Positions 16,268-25,283 of a stretch of DNA of 64,000 bases are shown here, one piece after another. Position 1 is the first letter of the stretch; the number at the start of each line of letters is the position of its first letter. The stretch comes from Lysobacter capsici (lineage in GTDB: Bacteria > Pseudomonadota > Gammaproteobacteria > Xanthomonadales > Xanthomonadaceae): the NCBI RefSeq assembly GCF_018732085.1, contig NZ_CP076103.1:682001-746000 (forward strand), written 5' to 3'. The position numbers were made by a program, and so were the translations under genes. The notes beneath the pieces were generated by a model. It saw nothing but the letters and a program-made list of their open reading frames with translations. It was not told the DNA's origin and searched no databases.

Positions 16268-17026
16268 TCAGGCCCCGAGCCAATCGCGCAAGGCGCCGGC
16301 GCGCTCCTGGCTCACCACGATGTCCCGTGGGCAACCGGCGATCAATTCCAGTTCCAGTTTGCCCTTGAAGCCGCGATGCACGCGCGCGATCGCATCGATC
16401 TGGACGATGGTCTGCCGGTTGGCGCGAAAGAATCGCGAAGGGTCGAGCATCGGCATCAGTTCGTCGAGGCTTTGCGACATGACATGGCCTCGCGCCTCGC
16501 GCGTCACCAGCCGAACCACCAGTTCCTTGTGGAAGCAGGCGATGTCGCTGACCGGAACGGAGGTCAGCACCTGGCCGGTGGCGACCAGGAAACGTTCGCG
16601 ATAACGCTGGGCCGGGCCGAAATACGCCTGGGCCAGATCGACATGACGCGGGGCCGGCCCTGCACCGGCCAGTGTCAGTTGCCGCCACTTCGACAGCGCG
16701 AGCGCCAGACGCTCGGGCCGCAACGGTTTCAACAAATAGTCGATGCCGAACGCATCGAAGGCCTTCAGCGCGAACTGATCGTAGGCGGTGGTGAAGATGA
16801 TCGGAATGCTGGCCGGGACGGCCTGGAGGATGTCGAAGCACAGGCCGTCGGACAGATGCACGTCCATGAACATCAGGTCGGGCAGCGGCGTCCGCGACAA
16901 TCGCTCGATGCACGCCGCGACCGAGCCCAGCGGCGTTTCCAGTTGCAACTCCGGCGCGGTCTGCCCGAGCAGATCCAGCAGCGTCCGGGCCGCGATGGCC
17001 TCGTCCTCGACGATCAGGGCGCGCAT
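16268..17026 (-). CDS. LytTR-family response regulator
   Basis: A 252-residue regulator. Receiver: MRALIVEDEAIAARTLLDLL, phospho-acceptor Asp55 in LMFMDVHLSDG, Thr in IIFTTAYDQFALKAF and Lys in YLLKPLRPERL. The C-terminal domain has the LytTR pattern: a beta-rich segment with DIACFHKELVVRLVTREARGHVMSQSLDELMPML and then FFRANRQTIVQIDAIARVH. LytTR proteins bind promoters of virulence, competence or envelope genes as beta-strand DNA binders. Its start lies inside the end of the upstream kinase gene (13-bp overlap). The longer frame to 18196 is merely open sequence through the kinase gene. Confidence 0.92.
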   Translation of the reverse strand: MRALIVEDEAIAARTLLDLLGQTAPELQLETPLGSVAACIERLSRTPLPDLMFMDVHLSDGLCFDILQAVPASIPIIFTTAYDQFALKAFDAFGIDYLLKPLRPERLALALSKWRQLTLAGAGPAPRHVDLAQAYFGPAQRYRERFLVATGQVLTSVPVSDIACFHKELVVRLVTREARGHVMSQSLDELMPMLDPSRFFRANRQTIVQIDAIARVHRGFKGKLELELIAGCPRDIVVSQERAGALRDWLGA

Positions 17027-18069
17027 GGCAGCAACGGCACGCTGACGCGGAACATCTGTTCGCTGCGTTCGATCTGGATCTCGCGCGCGGACAGCAGGCG
17101 ATAACGCGCCTGGATATGGCTCAGGCCCGAGCCGGTGCCGCGCGTGTCGCCGCGGCGCGCGCGTATCGGATTGCTGACGGTCAGCAGGTCGTTTTCGCAG
17201 CGGATGTCCACGTGCATGCCCGGTCCGGATTCGATGTCGTTGTGGCAGACCACGTTTTCCAGCAGCAGTTGCAGGGTCATCGGCGCGATCGCGCGGGCCG
17301 CGACCGCGTCGCAACCGCTCATGCGTACCTGCAGGCCGTCGCCGTGCCTGGCCTGCAGTATCTTCAGGTAGGCCTCGAGAAACGCAAGTTCCTGCGGCAG
17401 CGGGACCAGGTCGAGGTGGTTGTGCAGCAACACGTAGCGGAAGATGTCCGACAGGTCGAGCAGGATCGAGCGCGCCCGCGCGGGATCGTGTTCGATCAGT
17501 CCGTACACCGTGTTGAAGCTGTTGAACAGGAAGTGCGGATTGACCTGCGCCTTGAGCGCGTCGAGCTCGGCGCGGGTGACGGCCAGGCGTTGCTGTTCGG
17601 CCTCGGCCTGGGCGGCCCGCCATTGCCGGAAGAAATCGAACAGCAGTTGAAACGCCGCGAGCGTGGTGCCGAAGATCAGCGCCAGCAGCACGGTGAAGGC
17701 GATGTGCGGCCATCCGAGCACGTCGTCGGCGCCGCGGGAAATTTCGTAGAGCTTGAGCGGCACATAGATCAGCAACAGGTAGACGCAGGCGAACGCCACC
17801 GACAACCCGAGCTGCGCAACCACCCGCAGCGCGCCGGCTTTCTTCCACGACAGATGCCGGTCGAGGTATCGCGAGATGGCGCGAATGGCTTCGGCGATCA
17901 CGTAGATATTGAACAGGTAGATGGCCAGCGCGGCCCAGGACCGCCCCGGCGGCTCGTCGAACATCGCCGCCAGCTCGATGCTCGCCAGGGCGAGGCCGGC
18001 GACCAGGGCCGGCACCCACAGCCGTGCCCAGGTCTCGACGCGGTCGGCGCGGACGTCCAGAGGTTTCAT
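17014..18069 (-). CDS. LytS/AlgZ-type membrane sensor kinase
   Basis: A 351-residue protein with four hydrophobic segments in the first 150 residues (WVPALVAGLALASIELAAM, WAALAIYLFNIYVIAEAI, VVAQLGLSVAFACVYLLLIY, IAFTVLLALIFGTTLAAF). A helical linker leads to the His_kinase block ALKAQVNPHFLFNSFNTVYG, where His of NPHFLFN is phosphorylated. The HATPase part is compact, with VPPMTLQLLLEN-like PMTLQLLLENVVCHND and GTGSGLSHIQARY. This is the partner kinase of the LytTR regulator and first gene of their operon. The ATG at the chosen start avoids an Arg-rich upstream frame. Confidence 0.9.
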   Translation of the reverse strand: MKPLDVRADRVETWARLWVPALVAGLALASIELAAMFDEPPGRSWAALAIYLFNIYVIAEAIRAISRYLDRHLSWKKAGALRVVAQLGLSVAFACVYLLLIYVPLKLYEISRGADDVLGWPHIAFTVLLALIFGTTLAAFQLLFDFFRQWRAAQAEAEQQRLAVTRAELDALKAQVNPHFLFNSFNTVYGLIEHDPARARSILLDLSDIFRYVLLHNHLDLVPLPQELAFLEAYLKILQARHGDGLQVRMSGCDAVAARAIAPMTLQLLLENVVCHNDIESGPGMHVDIRCENDLLTVSNPIRARRGDTRGTGSGLSHIQARYRLLSAREIQIERSEQMFRVSVPLLPCAP

Positions 18070-18202
18070 CGATCCAGGGTGCCTGCTGGCCGGCGCGGTG
18101 CCAAGGAGTGTCGCGCGAAGGCCGAATAATCCGGTGTGAGCCGGGACGAGGCCGTCGCGTGCGGCTTCGGCCCGCCGTCGCCGACTGCGGGCGCATCGCG
18201 TT

Positions 18203-19444
18203 TCACTGGATCGCGCCGCCCAGCCATGCACAGGTCAACGCAGACCCTACGCACCATGCGACGGCCCATAGCGCCGGCAACCGGAAAACCGCCAGCAAGC
18301 CCAACCCGATCGCCACGATGACCATGTCGACCGGACTGTTCACGCCTTCGCGCCAGACCGGGTCGTAGAACGCGGCGGCGAGCAGACCGACCACGGCGGC
18401 GTTGACACCGGCCAATGCCCGGCCGGCAAGGGGACGCCGCGCTACCGTGGCCCATACCGGAAGCGTCGCGAACAGCAACAGGAAGCCCGGTAGAAAGACG
18501 CAAAGCAGCGCGAGCGTGGCGCTTGCCAGCGGCGATGCGCCCGCATCGACGCTGGCGCCCAGGTAGGCGGCCAGTGAAAACATCGGTCCGGGCATCGCCT
18601 GCGCGGCGCCGTAACCGGTCAGGAACGTATCGGCGCTCATCCATCCGGTGGCGACCAACTCGCTTTCGAGCAAGGGCAGTACGACGTGTCCGCCGCCGAA
18701 CACCAGCGCGCCGGATCGATAGAACGCGCTGGCCAGCCCGCCCAACGAGGGCGACCCGGCCGGCAGCAGCAACGAGCCGACCAGTCCGGCCAAAAACAGC
18801 AGAGCGCAGATCGCCGCGGTCCGGCGTGCATACGGAACCGGAAAGGACGCGATCGCGCCGGCGGTGCCGGCCGGACACAGCCACGCGCCGAGCGCGCCGC
18901 CGGCCGCGATCGCCAGCAATTGCCAGCCGGCGCCGCCGGCCAGAAGCACCAGCGCGCATGCGCCGGCCGCGATCGCCACGCGCCGCAAGTCGGGCGTCAG
19001 GGTGCGCGCCATGCCGATCAGGCCATGTGCGACCACGACCACGGCCACGAGCTTGAGTCCATGCACCCACACCGCGCCCGCGGCATGGCCGAACACGCGC
19101 GGCGCAAACACGGCGAGGCAGAACATCAACAGCATCGACGGCGCGGTGAACGCGACGAACGCCGCCACCGCGCCCCACCATCCGGCGCGGAACAGGCCGA
19201 TGGCCGCGCCCATCTGGCTGCTGGCCGGCCCTGGAAGAAACTGGCATAGCGACAGCAACTGGGCGAAGGACGCATCGCTGAACCAGCCGCGGCGCGAGAC
19301 GAACTCCTCGCGGAAGTAGCCCAGGTGCGCGATCGGCCCGCCGAAGGAGGTCAGGCCCAGGCGAAGGAAGATCCGGAATACTTCGCCTGCATCGCCGCGC
19401 GTCGCGAACGAAGGATTCGACTGGGTATCGGGCTGCGGATTCAT
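18203..19444 (-). CDS. chrA: Chromate transporter, two-domain ChrA type
   Basis: A 413-residue membrane protein of the CHR family, which exports chromate or moves related anions. The N-terminal CHR domain shows LRLGLTSFGGPIAHLGYFREEFV, the family signature, then LLSLCQFLPGPASSQMGAAIG. The second half repeats the plan in diverged form: GALVFGGGHVVLPLLESELV and YGAAQAMPGPMFSLAAYLGA. About ten hydrophobic segments follow this duplicated arrangement. The start is the ATG at the beginning of a polar N-terminus before the first CHR motif; a longer in-frame Arg-rich extension is not credible. It stands alone, divergent from lanthipeptide locus 1, and need not be functionally linked to it. Confidence 0.92.
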   Translation of the reverse strand: MNPQPDTQSNPSFATRGDAGEVFRIFLRLGLTSFGGPIAHLGYFREEFVSRRGWFSDASFAQLLSLCQFLPGPASSQMGAAIGLFRAGWWGAVAAFVAFTAPSMLLMFCLAVFAPRVFGHAAGAVWVHGLKLVAVVVVAHGLIGMARTLTPDLRRVAIAAGACALVLLAGGAGWQLLAIAAGGALGAWLCPAGTAGAIASFPVPYARRTAAICALLFLAGLVGSLLLPAGSPSLGGLASAFYRSGALVFGGGHVVLPLLESELVATGWMSADTFLTGYGAAQAMPGPMFSLAAYLGASVDAGASPLASATLALLCVFLPGFLLLFATLPVWATVARRPLAGRALAGVNAAVVGLLAAAFYDPVWREGVNSPVDMVIVAIGLGLLAVFRLPALWAVAWCVGSALTCAWLGGAIQ

Positions 19445-20047
19445 GCGCGAATTGTAGCGGTGGCGATTTTGGCTGACGGCGGCGGTGACGGGCGAGTTGG
19501 CCGATCGGTTGGACGAAACGGGAAGGCCGACCTGCCTGTCGATACCTTCCCGTCGGCATGCGGCCCGGTGCCATCGACGCCGGTACGCGCAATGTCGGCG
19601 CATGAGCCGATGAGCCAATTCTCGCGAGTCGGTGTTGACGCTTGAGCGTCGCATCGATGCTGCGACGTACGACGAGGTCCGGTAGCCGCTTGTGCATCGC
19701 AACAGAACGGCCAGGGCCATGTCGACGCCGTCACCGTGTTTCATTCGCGCTATTTTTCGCGGAAAAGCGTCGATGCGGTCACCTTTAATTGACCGGTCGC
19801 CACCCTTCGCGGCGGCCGAGTCCGGGGCCGTGTGCGTTTCGCTTTCGACGATCCGTTTCGACCCGCGCGAAAAATCGCTGACTTGCGATCGCGCGCGCCG
19901 ATATCGCAATCGATCCTGATTGACACCGCCCAGGCGTGCATCTAGCGTGTGCGCTCGCGTTCCGTGCCTGGAGTCGCTGCATGCCGCATGGACGCGAGAC
20001 GTCTTTCCTGCACTTCAACCGCAGTCGACGCAACCAAGGAGTAGGTG
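19445..20047. other. Gene-free region between chrA and lanthipeptide locus 1
   Basis: About 600 bp without a credible gene. It must contain the divergent promoters of chrA and the precursor gene. The one clear element is the candidate promoter at 19920-19948. The stretch from about 19740 is relatively AT-rich for this genome. Confidence 0.5.
19920..19948 (+). promoter_or_regulatory. Candidate sigma70 promoter of lanthipeptide locus 1
   Basis: TTGACA (19920-19925), a 17-bp spacer and TAGCGT (19943-19948). The -35 box is a perfect consensus; the -10 box matches at three positions. It would give a leader of roughly 95 nt before the precursor ATG. Confidence 0.4.
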
Positions 20048-20236
20048 ATGAGCGATGTTTCCGAAGGCGCGGCCCTGGTCGCCCAGTGGCGCACCGATGC
20101 TGAAAGCAACAACCCGGCGGGTCCTCTGTTCATCGGGGGCGAGTACGTAGAGTCGGACATCATCGGCGAAGTGGCTCCGGCCATCACCGGGTGTTCGCTT
20201 TGTACCGGTTCGATCCGCATTAACTGCTGCGCCTGA
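20048..20236 (+). CDS. Class II lanthipeptide precursor peptide (locus 1)
   Basis: A 62-residue peptide read from an ATG with an AAGGAG site 7 nt upstream, directly ahead of a LanM gene. It is small and acidic at the N-terminus and ends in a Ser/Thr/Cys-rich tail, ITGCSLCTGSIRINCCA. Cys occurs only in this tail (positions 49, 52, 60, 61), as expected for a core peptide whose dehydrated Ser/Thr (candidates T47, S50, T53, S55) are cyclised by Cys. The leader has Trp14 and the block NNPAGPLFIGGEYVESDI (21-38), closely mirrored in the locus 2 precursor. A GG pair at 30-31 could be a leader cleavage site, though it is far from the first Cys. Ring pattern and activity cannot be read from sequence. 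Confidence 0.82.
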   Translation: MSDVSEGAALVAQWRTDAESNNPAGPLFIGGEYVESDIIGEVAPAITGCSLCTGSIRINCCA

Positions 20237-20486
20237 TTCACGCGACACCCGATGGGTTCCAGGCCGTCCGCCGACTCTCGCAAGCGGCGCCGGCGGCCTG
20301 GTTTATCGGCCGCGCCCGCGCGCCGGCCGCGCCTGAAGACCCATCCGACCTCTCACCATTTCGCTACGGCCGCAAGGGCGATGCCATGGATGCAATGCTG
20401 CATGCGCACGGCGAGCGTCGCCGTCGCGATGACGTGAGCCTGGCTCCGCTGTTGCGTTTCCCGCCGCCCGTCGTGGCCGATCGCGC

Positions 20487-23369
20487 GTGACCGTCGCCGC
20501 GATCGAGGAGAATTTCGAAGCCTCGCTGCACTGCCTGGTCGATCCGGCGCTCGACGCGCTGCGTGCCGACCTCGCCGCGCTCGCCGGCCTGGGCGCGGGT
20601 GAATCCGAAGCGGTGCTCGCCGCCACGCGTGAATCGTTGCTTGCCTTCCTGCACGGCAAACTCGCCCGCGTGCTGGTGCTCGAACTCAATGCCGCGCGCG
20701 TCACTGGCCGCCTCGACGGCGTGGACGCCGCGCAGCGCTGGGCGCAGTTCCGCGATCTGTCCTCGCAACCGTCGTTCTGGGACGAACTCGCGCCGCATTA
20801 TCCGTCGTTGCCGTTGCGAATCGGCCGGATCGTCGCGAACCGCTGCGCGGCATCGTTGAATTTCGCCCGTCATTGGGTCGCCGATAAACACATGCTGGCG
20901 CCGCTGTGCGGCACCGTGCCGGGCGAACTGCGGCAACTGAGTTTCGGCGCCGGCGACAGCCATCGCGGCGGGCGGTCGGTGGCGTTGCTGCGCTGCGACG
21001 GCGGCCGGCTGGTGTACAAGCCGCGTTCGGTCGCGATCGACGATGCCCTGCACGCGTTCGTCGCCGAGCTCGGCGCCGATGCCGGTATCGAGTCGAGCAT
21101 CCGCGTGCCGCGCGTCGTCGACGGCGGCGAGCACGGCTGGGCCGAATTCGTCGCCCACCGCTACGCCGCCGACGACATCGAACTGGCCGCGTTCTACCGC
21201 GGCATCGGCCATTGGCTGGCGATCATGCGCGCGCTCGGCGGCAGCGACCTGCATGCGGAAAACCTGATCGCCGCCGGCGCGAGCCCGGTGGTGGTGGATT
21301 GCGAGACCTTGTTCACGCCGCGCATCGCGCCGCATCCATCGGGTTTCGGCGAGGCCTACGATCAGGCCGCGGGCCTGCTCGGCCGCAGCGTGCTGACCAT
21401 CGGCCTGCTGCCCGGACGCGGCCAGGGGCTGGGCTGGCGCGGGGTCGACAACTCCGGCATCGGCATGCTGCCGGGTCAGCAGCCGATGATGCCGCTGCCG
21501 CATATTCTCAAGGCCGGCACCGACGAAGCGCATATCGGCATGGCGATGTTCGAGGCCGGCGTGGCCCAGAATCATCCCTGCGCGCAACCGGCGCTGGCGC
21601 GGTTCTGGCCCGACGTGCTCGAGGCCTTCGACGACATGACCGCGCATCTGCAACGGCTCGACGACAGCGGCGCGTTGCGGCAACGATTGCAGCGTTTCGC
21701 CGATTGCGAGGTGCGCGTGGTCACGCGCGCGACCGAGGTCTACGCCGAGATCGGGCGGATGCTGTGGCATCCGGTCTCGCTGCACGACGACGCCACCGCG
21801 CGACGGCGCGCCCACGACGTGCTGGCGAAGATGGCCGGCAATAACTCGATCGCGCCGGCCGATGCGGCGGTGATCGAGGCCGAGATCGACGACCTGCTCG
21901 ACGGCGACGTGCCGTTCTTCAGCGCGCTCGCGCGCGACGGTCGCCTGGCCGGTCCACGCGGCACGTTCTGGCTTGCGCCTTGCGATCTGGTCGAGCACGC
22001 CTTGCAGCAATGGCGCACGTCCGACCTGCCGCTGGAGCGCGGGATCATCCAGGCCGCGCTGGTCAGCGCCTACCTCAACGACGGCTGGGTGCCGAGCGAG
22101 CAATCGCTGCGGCCGCAACAGGTGCGCGAGGGCGATATCGATTCGCGGCGGCGCGCGCAGGCGGCCGCGATCATGCGCCGGTTGCTGGCCGCGGCGATTC
22201 GCGGCCGCGACGGCAGCGTCGCCTGGATCGCGCCGAGCGTGAGTCCGACCGGCTCGTCGATCCAGCCGATCGAGCAGGACTTGTACGGCGGAATCTGCGG
22301 CATCGCCCTGCTCGCGGCGGCGTACGCGCGCGAGACCCAGGCCGGGCGCGCCGACCCGGTCGACGGCGTCGACGATCTGCTGGCCGCCGCGCTGCATACG
22401 CTCGATCTTGCTGAAGACAAACGCCGCGTCGCCGAAAGCCGCGCGCTCAAGCTGCGGCCGCGATCGATCGGCGGCTACATCGGCCTGGGTTCGCAGATCT
22501 GGACCCATCTGGTGCTGGCGCATTGGGGCCGCGATGGCGGGCGGGGCTCGCAACGCGCGCGCGCGCTGGCCGATCGCATTCCCGCGGCCGCCGCGGCCGA
22601 GCGCAGCAGCGATCTGATCGACGGCGTGGCCGGCGCGATCGCGCCGTTGCTCGCGTTGGCGACGGCGAGCGGCGAACGAGGCTATGTGGCGATGGCGTGC
22701 GAACTCGGCGATCTGCTGGCCGAGCGCGCCCAGCACCGCGACGCCGCCGCGTGCTGGGCCGAGACGCGCTGGCCCGACGGCATGGGCGGCTTCGCCCATG
22801 GCGCCACCGGTATCGGCTGGGCTTTAAGCCGGCTTGCTCGTGTCTCCGGCCGGCCCGGCTATCAGGCGCTGGCGCAAGCGGCGTTCGCGTTCGAGGATTC
22901 GCTGTTCGACCACGACGAACAAAACTGGCTGGATCTGCGCAACTTCGAAGAAGCGCGTTCGACCGCGGCCTGGTGCCATGGCTCGGTGGGTATCGGCCTG
23001 GCGCACGTCGATCTCGACCCGCAGTTGAGCGAACCGGCCACGCGCCTGTTGCTGCGGCGCGCGGCGGCCGCGACCTGGCGCATGGGACTGGGCGCGAACC
23101 ACGGCCTGTGCCATGGCGATCTGGGCGCGTGGGAATTGCTCGACCAGGCGATCGCGCTCGGCGAAGCGCCGCCGGGGCTCAGTCGCGAGCATCTGCTGTC
23201 ATCGATCCTGACCAGCCTGGAGGATCACGGCCCGACCTGCGGCGTACTGCGCGATGCGTTCGTGCCCGGCCTGATGTCGGGCCTGGGCGGCATCGCCTAT
23301 CAACTGCTCAGGGCGCATCCCGACAGCGATCTTCCGTCGGTGTTGACGTTGGCCGATCCGGGCCGCTGA
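20487..23369 (+). CDS. lanM: Class II lanthipeptide synthetase LanM (locus 1)
   Basis: A 960-residue bifunctional enzyme that phosphorylates and eliminates Ser/Thr of the precursor and then forms (methyl)lanthionine rings. N-terminal half (DUF4135 dehydratase): LAPLCGTVPGELRQLSFG, LVYKPRSVAIDDALHAFV, SDLHAENLIAAGAS with Asp254, VVVDCETLF, GRMLWHPVSLHDD and DGDVPFFSA, all typical LanM kinase/eliminase landmarks. C-terminal half (LanC cyclase): GGICGIALLAAAY, GGFAHGATGIGWALSRL, then WCHGSVGIG with Cys830 and LCHGDLGAWELL with Cys875-His876, the three zinc ligands. The GTG start is the first in frame; a 250-bp gap separates it from the precursor gene. No exporter, protease or immunity gene is adjacent. 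Confidence 0.93.
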   Translation: MTVAAIEENFEASLHCLVDPALDALRADLAALAGLGAGESEAVLAATRESLLAFLHGKLARVLVLELNAARVTGRLDGVDAAQRWAQFRDLSSQPSFWDELAPHYPSLPLRIGRIVANRCAASLNFARHWVADKHMLAPLCGTVPGELRQLSFGAGDSHRGGRSVALLRCDGGRLVYKPRSVAIDDALHAFVAELGADAGIESSIRVPRVVDGGEHGWAEFVAHRYAADDIELAAFYRGIGHWLAIMRALGGSDLHAENLIAAGASPVVVDCETLFTPRIAPHPSGFGEAYDQAAGLLGRSVLTIGLLPGRGQGLGWRGVDNSGIGMLPGQQPMMPLPHILKAGTDEAHIGMAMFEAGVAQNHPCAQPALARFWPDVLEAFDDMTAHLQRLDDSGALRQRLQRFADCEVRVVTRATEVYAEIGRMLWHPVSLHDDATARRRAHDVLAKMAGNNSIAPADAAVIEAEIDDLLDGDVPFFSALARDGRLAGPRGTFWLAPCDLVEHALQQWRTSDLPLERGIIQAALVSAYLNDGWVPSEQSLRPQQVREGDIDSRRRAQAAAIMRRLLAAAIRGRDGSVAWIAPSVSPTGSSIQPIEQDLYGGICGIALLAAAYARETQAGRADPVDGVDDLLAAALHTLDLAEDKRRVAESRALKLRPRSIGGYIGLGSQIWTHLVLAHWGRDGGRGSQRARALADRIPAAAAAERSSDLIDGVAGAIAPLLALATASGERGYVAMACELGDLLAERAQHRDAAACWAETRWPDGMGGFAHGATGIGWALSRLARVSGRPGYQALAQAAFAFEDSLFDHDEQNWLDLRNFEEARSTAAWCHGSVGIGLAHVDLDPQLSEPATRLLLRRAAAATWRMGLGANHGLCHGDLGAWELLDQAIALGEAPPGLSREHLLSSILTSLEDHGPTCGVLRDAFVPGLMSGLGGIAYQLLRAHPDSDLPSVLTLADPGR

Positions 23370-23460
23370 GCGTGTCGATGTTCGATCCAGCACGCGGAAA
23401 TTTCGCAGGCCCCACATAGCGACCGCACCGGATTCGATCAAATCGATGCGACGCAGCGAC

Positions 23461-24405
23461 TCATGGCTTGGGATGAGCGAGAAAGAAATCCCAGCTCAGG
23501 TTGCTGGCGTCGGGGCCGGAGGTATCGCCGTACAGGCTGCAGGCGCAGCCGCCGGGATAGGCATGGCCCGCGCCGTCGATCATGTATTGCTCGATCAGCG
23601 ACTGGCCCGCGGCATCGCGATACGTGGTGCGCGTATACGAGCGCCCGCCGGGAACCTGCCCGTACTCGACGTCATCGGCGACCGCGTCGATGCCGTCGAT
23701 GGTGGCCCATTGCGCGGCGATGCGATCGGCGGTGGCCGGCGGAACCACCCGATCGGCGGTGCCCTGGAAAATGATCGCGGGCACGGCGCGACGGCGGCCG
23801 CCCATCTCGGCGATCGCCTTGTTGCCCGACGCAGCCCCCGATTGCTGTTGCAGGATGTCGCAGTCGTACTCGCAGCCGGCTAGGATGCTGGTGGCCGCAT
23901 ACACGTCGGGATAGGCGATGGCCATGATGTTGGCCATGACCCCGCCCGCGGACACGCCGGTGACGTAGATCCGCTTCGCATCCACGGCGTACTGCGAGCG
24001 CACCTTGTTGGTGATGCCGGCGATCAGCGCAGGCTCGCCCATGCCGCGGTGACGGTTGCTGCCCAGGAACCAGTTCCAGCAGCCGGCCGGGTTGGCGAAA
24101 TTGTTCTGGTCGGGAAACACGACGATGAAGCCGCGCTCCTCGGCGACGCGCGCCCAGCCCGACAACAGTTCGAAGCCGACATCGTTCTCGGTGCAGCCGT
24201 GCAGCGCGACCAGCAACGGCATCGCCACGCCGGGGCGGTAACTCGTCGGCACATAGCCATGGTAGTCGCGCGCGCCGAACACGCTGATGTAGGCGCCGTT
24301 GAAATAACCGGCGGCGTAGGACGGGCTCGGGATCGCGACGGCCAGCATCAGCGCGGCCAGCGCGAGGATGAGGCGTCGGCGTAGCGACTTGCGCAACTCG
24401 TACAT
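23461..24405 (-). CDS. Exported PHB-depolymerase-family esterase
   Basis: A 314-residue secreted alpha/beta hydrolase of the Esterase_PHB/LpqC family, whose members cleave short-chain polyhydroxyalkanoates, feruloyl esters or acetylxylan. The ATG follows AGGAGA and starts a signal peptide (RRRLILALAALMLAVAIPSPSYA). The mature enzyme shows MPLLVALHGCTENDVGFE (oxyanion region), VVFPDQNNFANPAGCWNWF, the nucleophile elbow VTGVSAGGVMAN, and a late IDGAGHAYPGG that supplies the catalytic His. Several Cys residues suit an extracellular enzyme. It is convergent with lanM of locus 1 and independent of it. Substrate undecided. Confidence 0.88.
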   Translation of the reverse strand: MYELRKSLRRRLILALAALMLAVAIPSPSYAAGYFNGAYISVFGARDYHGYVPTSYRPGVAMPLLVALHGCTENDVGFELLSGWARVAEERGFIVVFPDQNNFANPAGCWNWFLGSNRHRGMGEPALIAGITNKVRSQYAVDAKRIYVTGVSAGGVMANIMAIAYPDVYAATSILAGCEYDCDILQQQSGAASGNKAIAEMGGRRRAVPAIIFQGTADRVVPPATADRIAAQWATIDGIDAVADDVEYGQVPGGRSYTRTTYRDAAGQSLIEQYMIDGAGHAYPGGCACSLYGDTSGPDASNLSWDFFLAHPKP

Positions 24406-24795
24406 GCCACGGTCTCCTGGTGGGTACGGCGGGGTGCGGCCTGCGGACATTCCGGTCCGGCGGTTTGCGAGCTCGCCGGAGTTTGCGATGGCCGGCGGCT
24501 GCGCGGGGCCCGCGAACGGACGGGCTTGCGAATAGCGGTGTTGTAGTCGCTTGCGGCCCGCGGCGTTTTACCGTTGGCGAACTCGTTGTTGACGCAGGCC
24601 GAACCCGAACTGCGAGCTGCATCGCGCGACGGCCGCGACCGCCTTGTAGTCGCGCGGCCAGTCCGCAATGATGCGGCGACGCCGGCGCGGCTGCGCCGCC
24701 ACGCCACGGGTCGCCCGAATTCAGGCCGTTCCGGCCGTTTTCGGCGTAATCCTTCGCAACCTCATCGCAATCCCATCGACATCCGTGGAGACGGC
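24406..24795. other. Divergent intergenic region, esterase / MaoC
   Basis: About 390 bp with no gene. It contains TTGTAGTCGC twice (about 24540 and 24645) as a direct repeat roughly 105 bp apart. No clear promoter could be picked. Confidence 0.35.
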
Positions 24796-25257
24796 ATGAC
24801 CGCTCGCTACAGCCTGGACACCGTCGCCGACTTCGTTTCCCGGGAAATCGGCGTGACCGACTGGCAGGCGGTCGAGCAGGCGACGATCGATCAATTCGCC
24901 TCGGCCACAGGCGACCGGCAATGGATCCATGTCGATGTCGAACGTTGTCGCCAGGAAAGCCCGTTCGGCGGCCCGATCGCGCACGGGTTCTTGCTGCTGT
25001 CCTTGCTCGCGCCGATGCAGATGCGGCTGGGGCTGATGCCATCGGGCGTGTCGCGGGCGATCAACGCCGGCCTGGGCGAGGTGAAGTTCCAGTCGCCGGT
25101 GCTCGCCGGCGAATCGGTGCGGCTGCGCGTGACGCTAGAATCGGTCGAAGCCAAGGGCGCCGACCGCTTGTTGATGGTGACCCGCAACGTGCTGGAAGTG
25201 CAGGGCAAGGACAAGCCCGCGCTGACCGCGAGCATGGCGGCGATGCTGTATCGCTAG
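24796..25257 (+). CDS. MaoC-family hot-dog dehydratase/hydratase
   Basis: A 153-residue single hot-dog domain protein. The signature DQFASATGDRQWIHVDVERC followed by PFGGPIAHGFLLLSL places it in the MaoC/(R)-specific enoyl-CoA hydratase group; the Asp and His of G-D-x-x-W-I-H are the catalytic dyad. The ATG is preceded by GTGGAG; a longer upstream Arg-rich frame is not credible. These enzymes add water to trans-2-enoyl-CoA or remove it from 3-hydroxyacyl-CoA. The gene lies beside an AraC regulator and near a CoA-ligase gene, suggesting a shared acid-degradation route. Confidence 0.88.
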   Translation: MTARYSLDTVADFVSREIGVTDWQAVEQATIDQFASATGDRQWIHVDVERCRQESPFGGPIAHGFLLLSLLAPMQMRLGLMPSGVSRAINAGLGEVKFQSPVLAGESVRLRVTLESVEAKGADRLLMVTRNVLEVQGKDKPALTASMAAMLYR

Positions 25258-25283
25258 CGGCCGTCGTCAGTCGTCGGCGCGCG

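Noticed and set aside
18203..20236. Chromate transporter considered as the exporter of lanthipeptide 1
   Set aside because: It has the complete CHR-family signatures, is on the opposite strand, and lacks any ABC or C39 peptidase domain.
20252..20437. A short frame between precursor and lanM of locus 1, considered as a second precursor peptide
   Set aside because: It is Arg/Ala-rich, lacks a Ser/Thr/Cys core and the NPAG leader, and has no ribosome site.
20364..22799. An 811-residue minus-strand frame opposite lanM of locus 1
   Set aside because: Shadow of the LanM gene, with no domain pattern.
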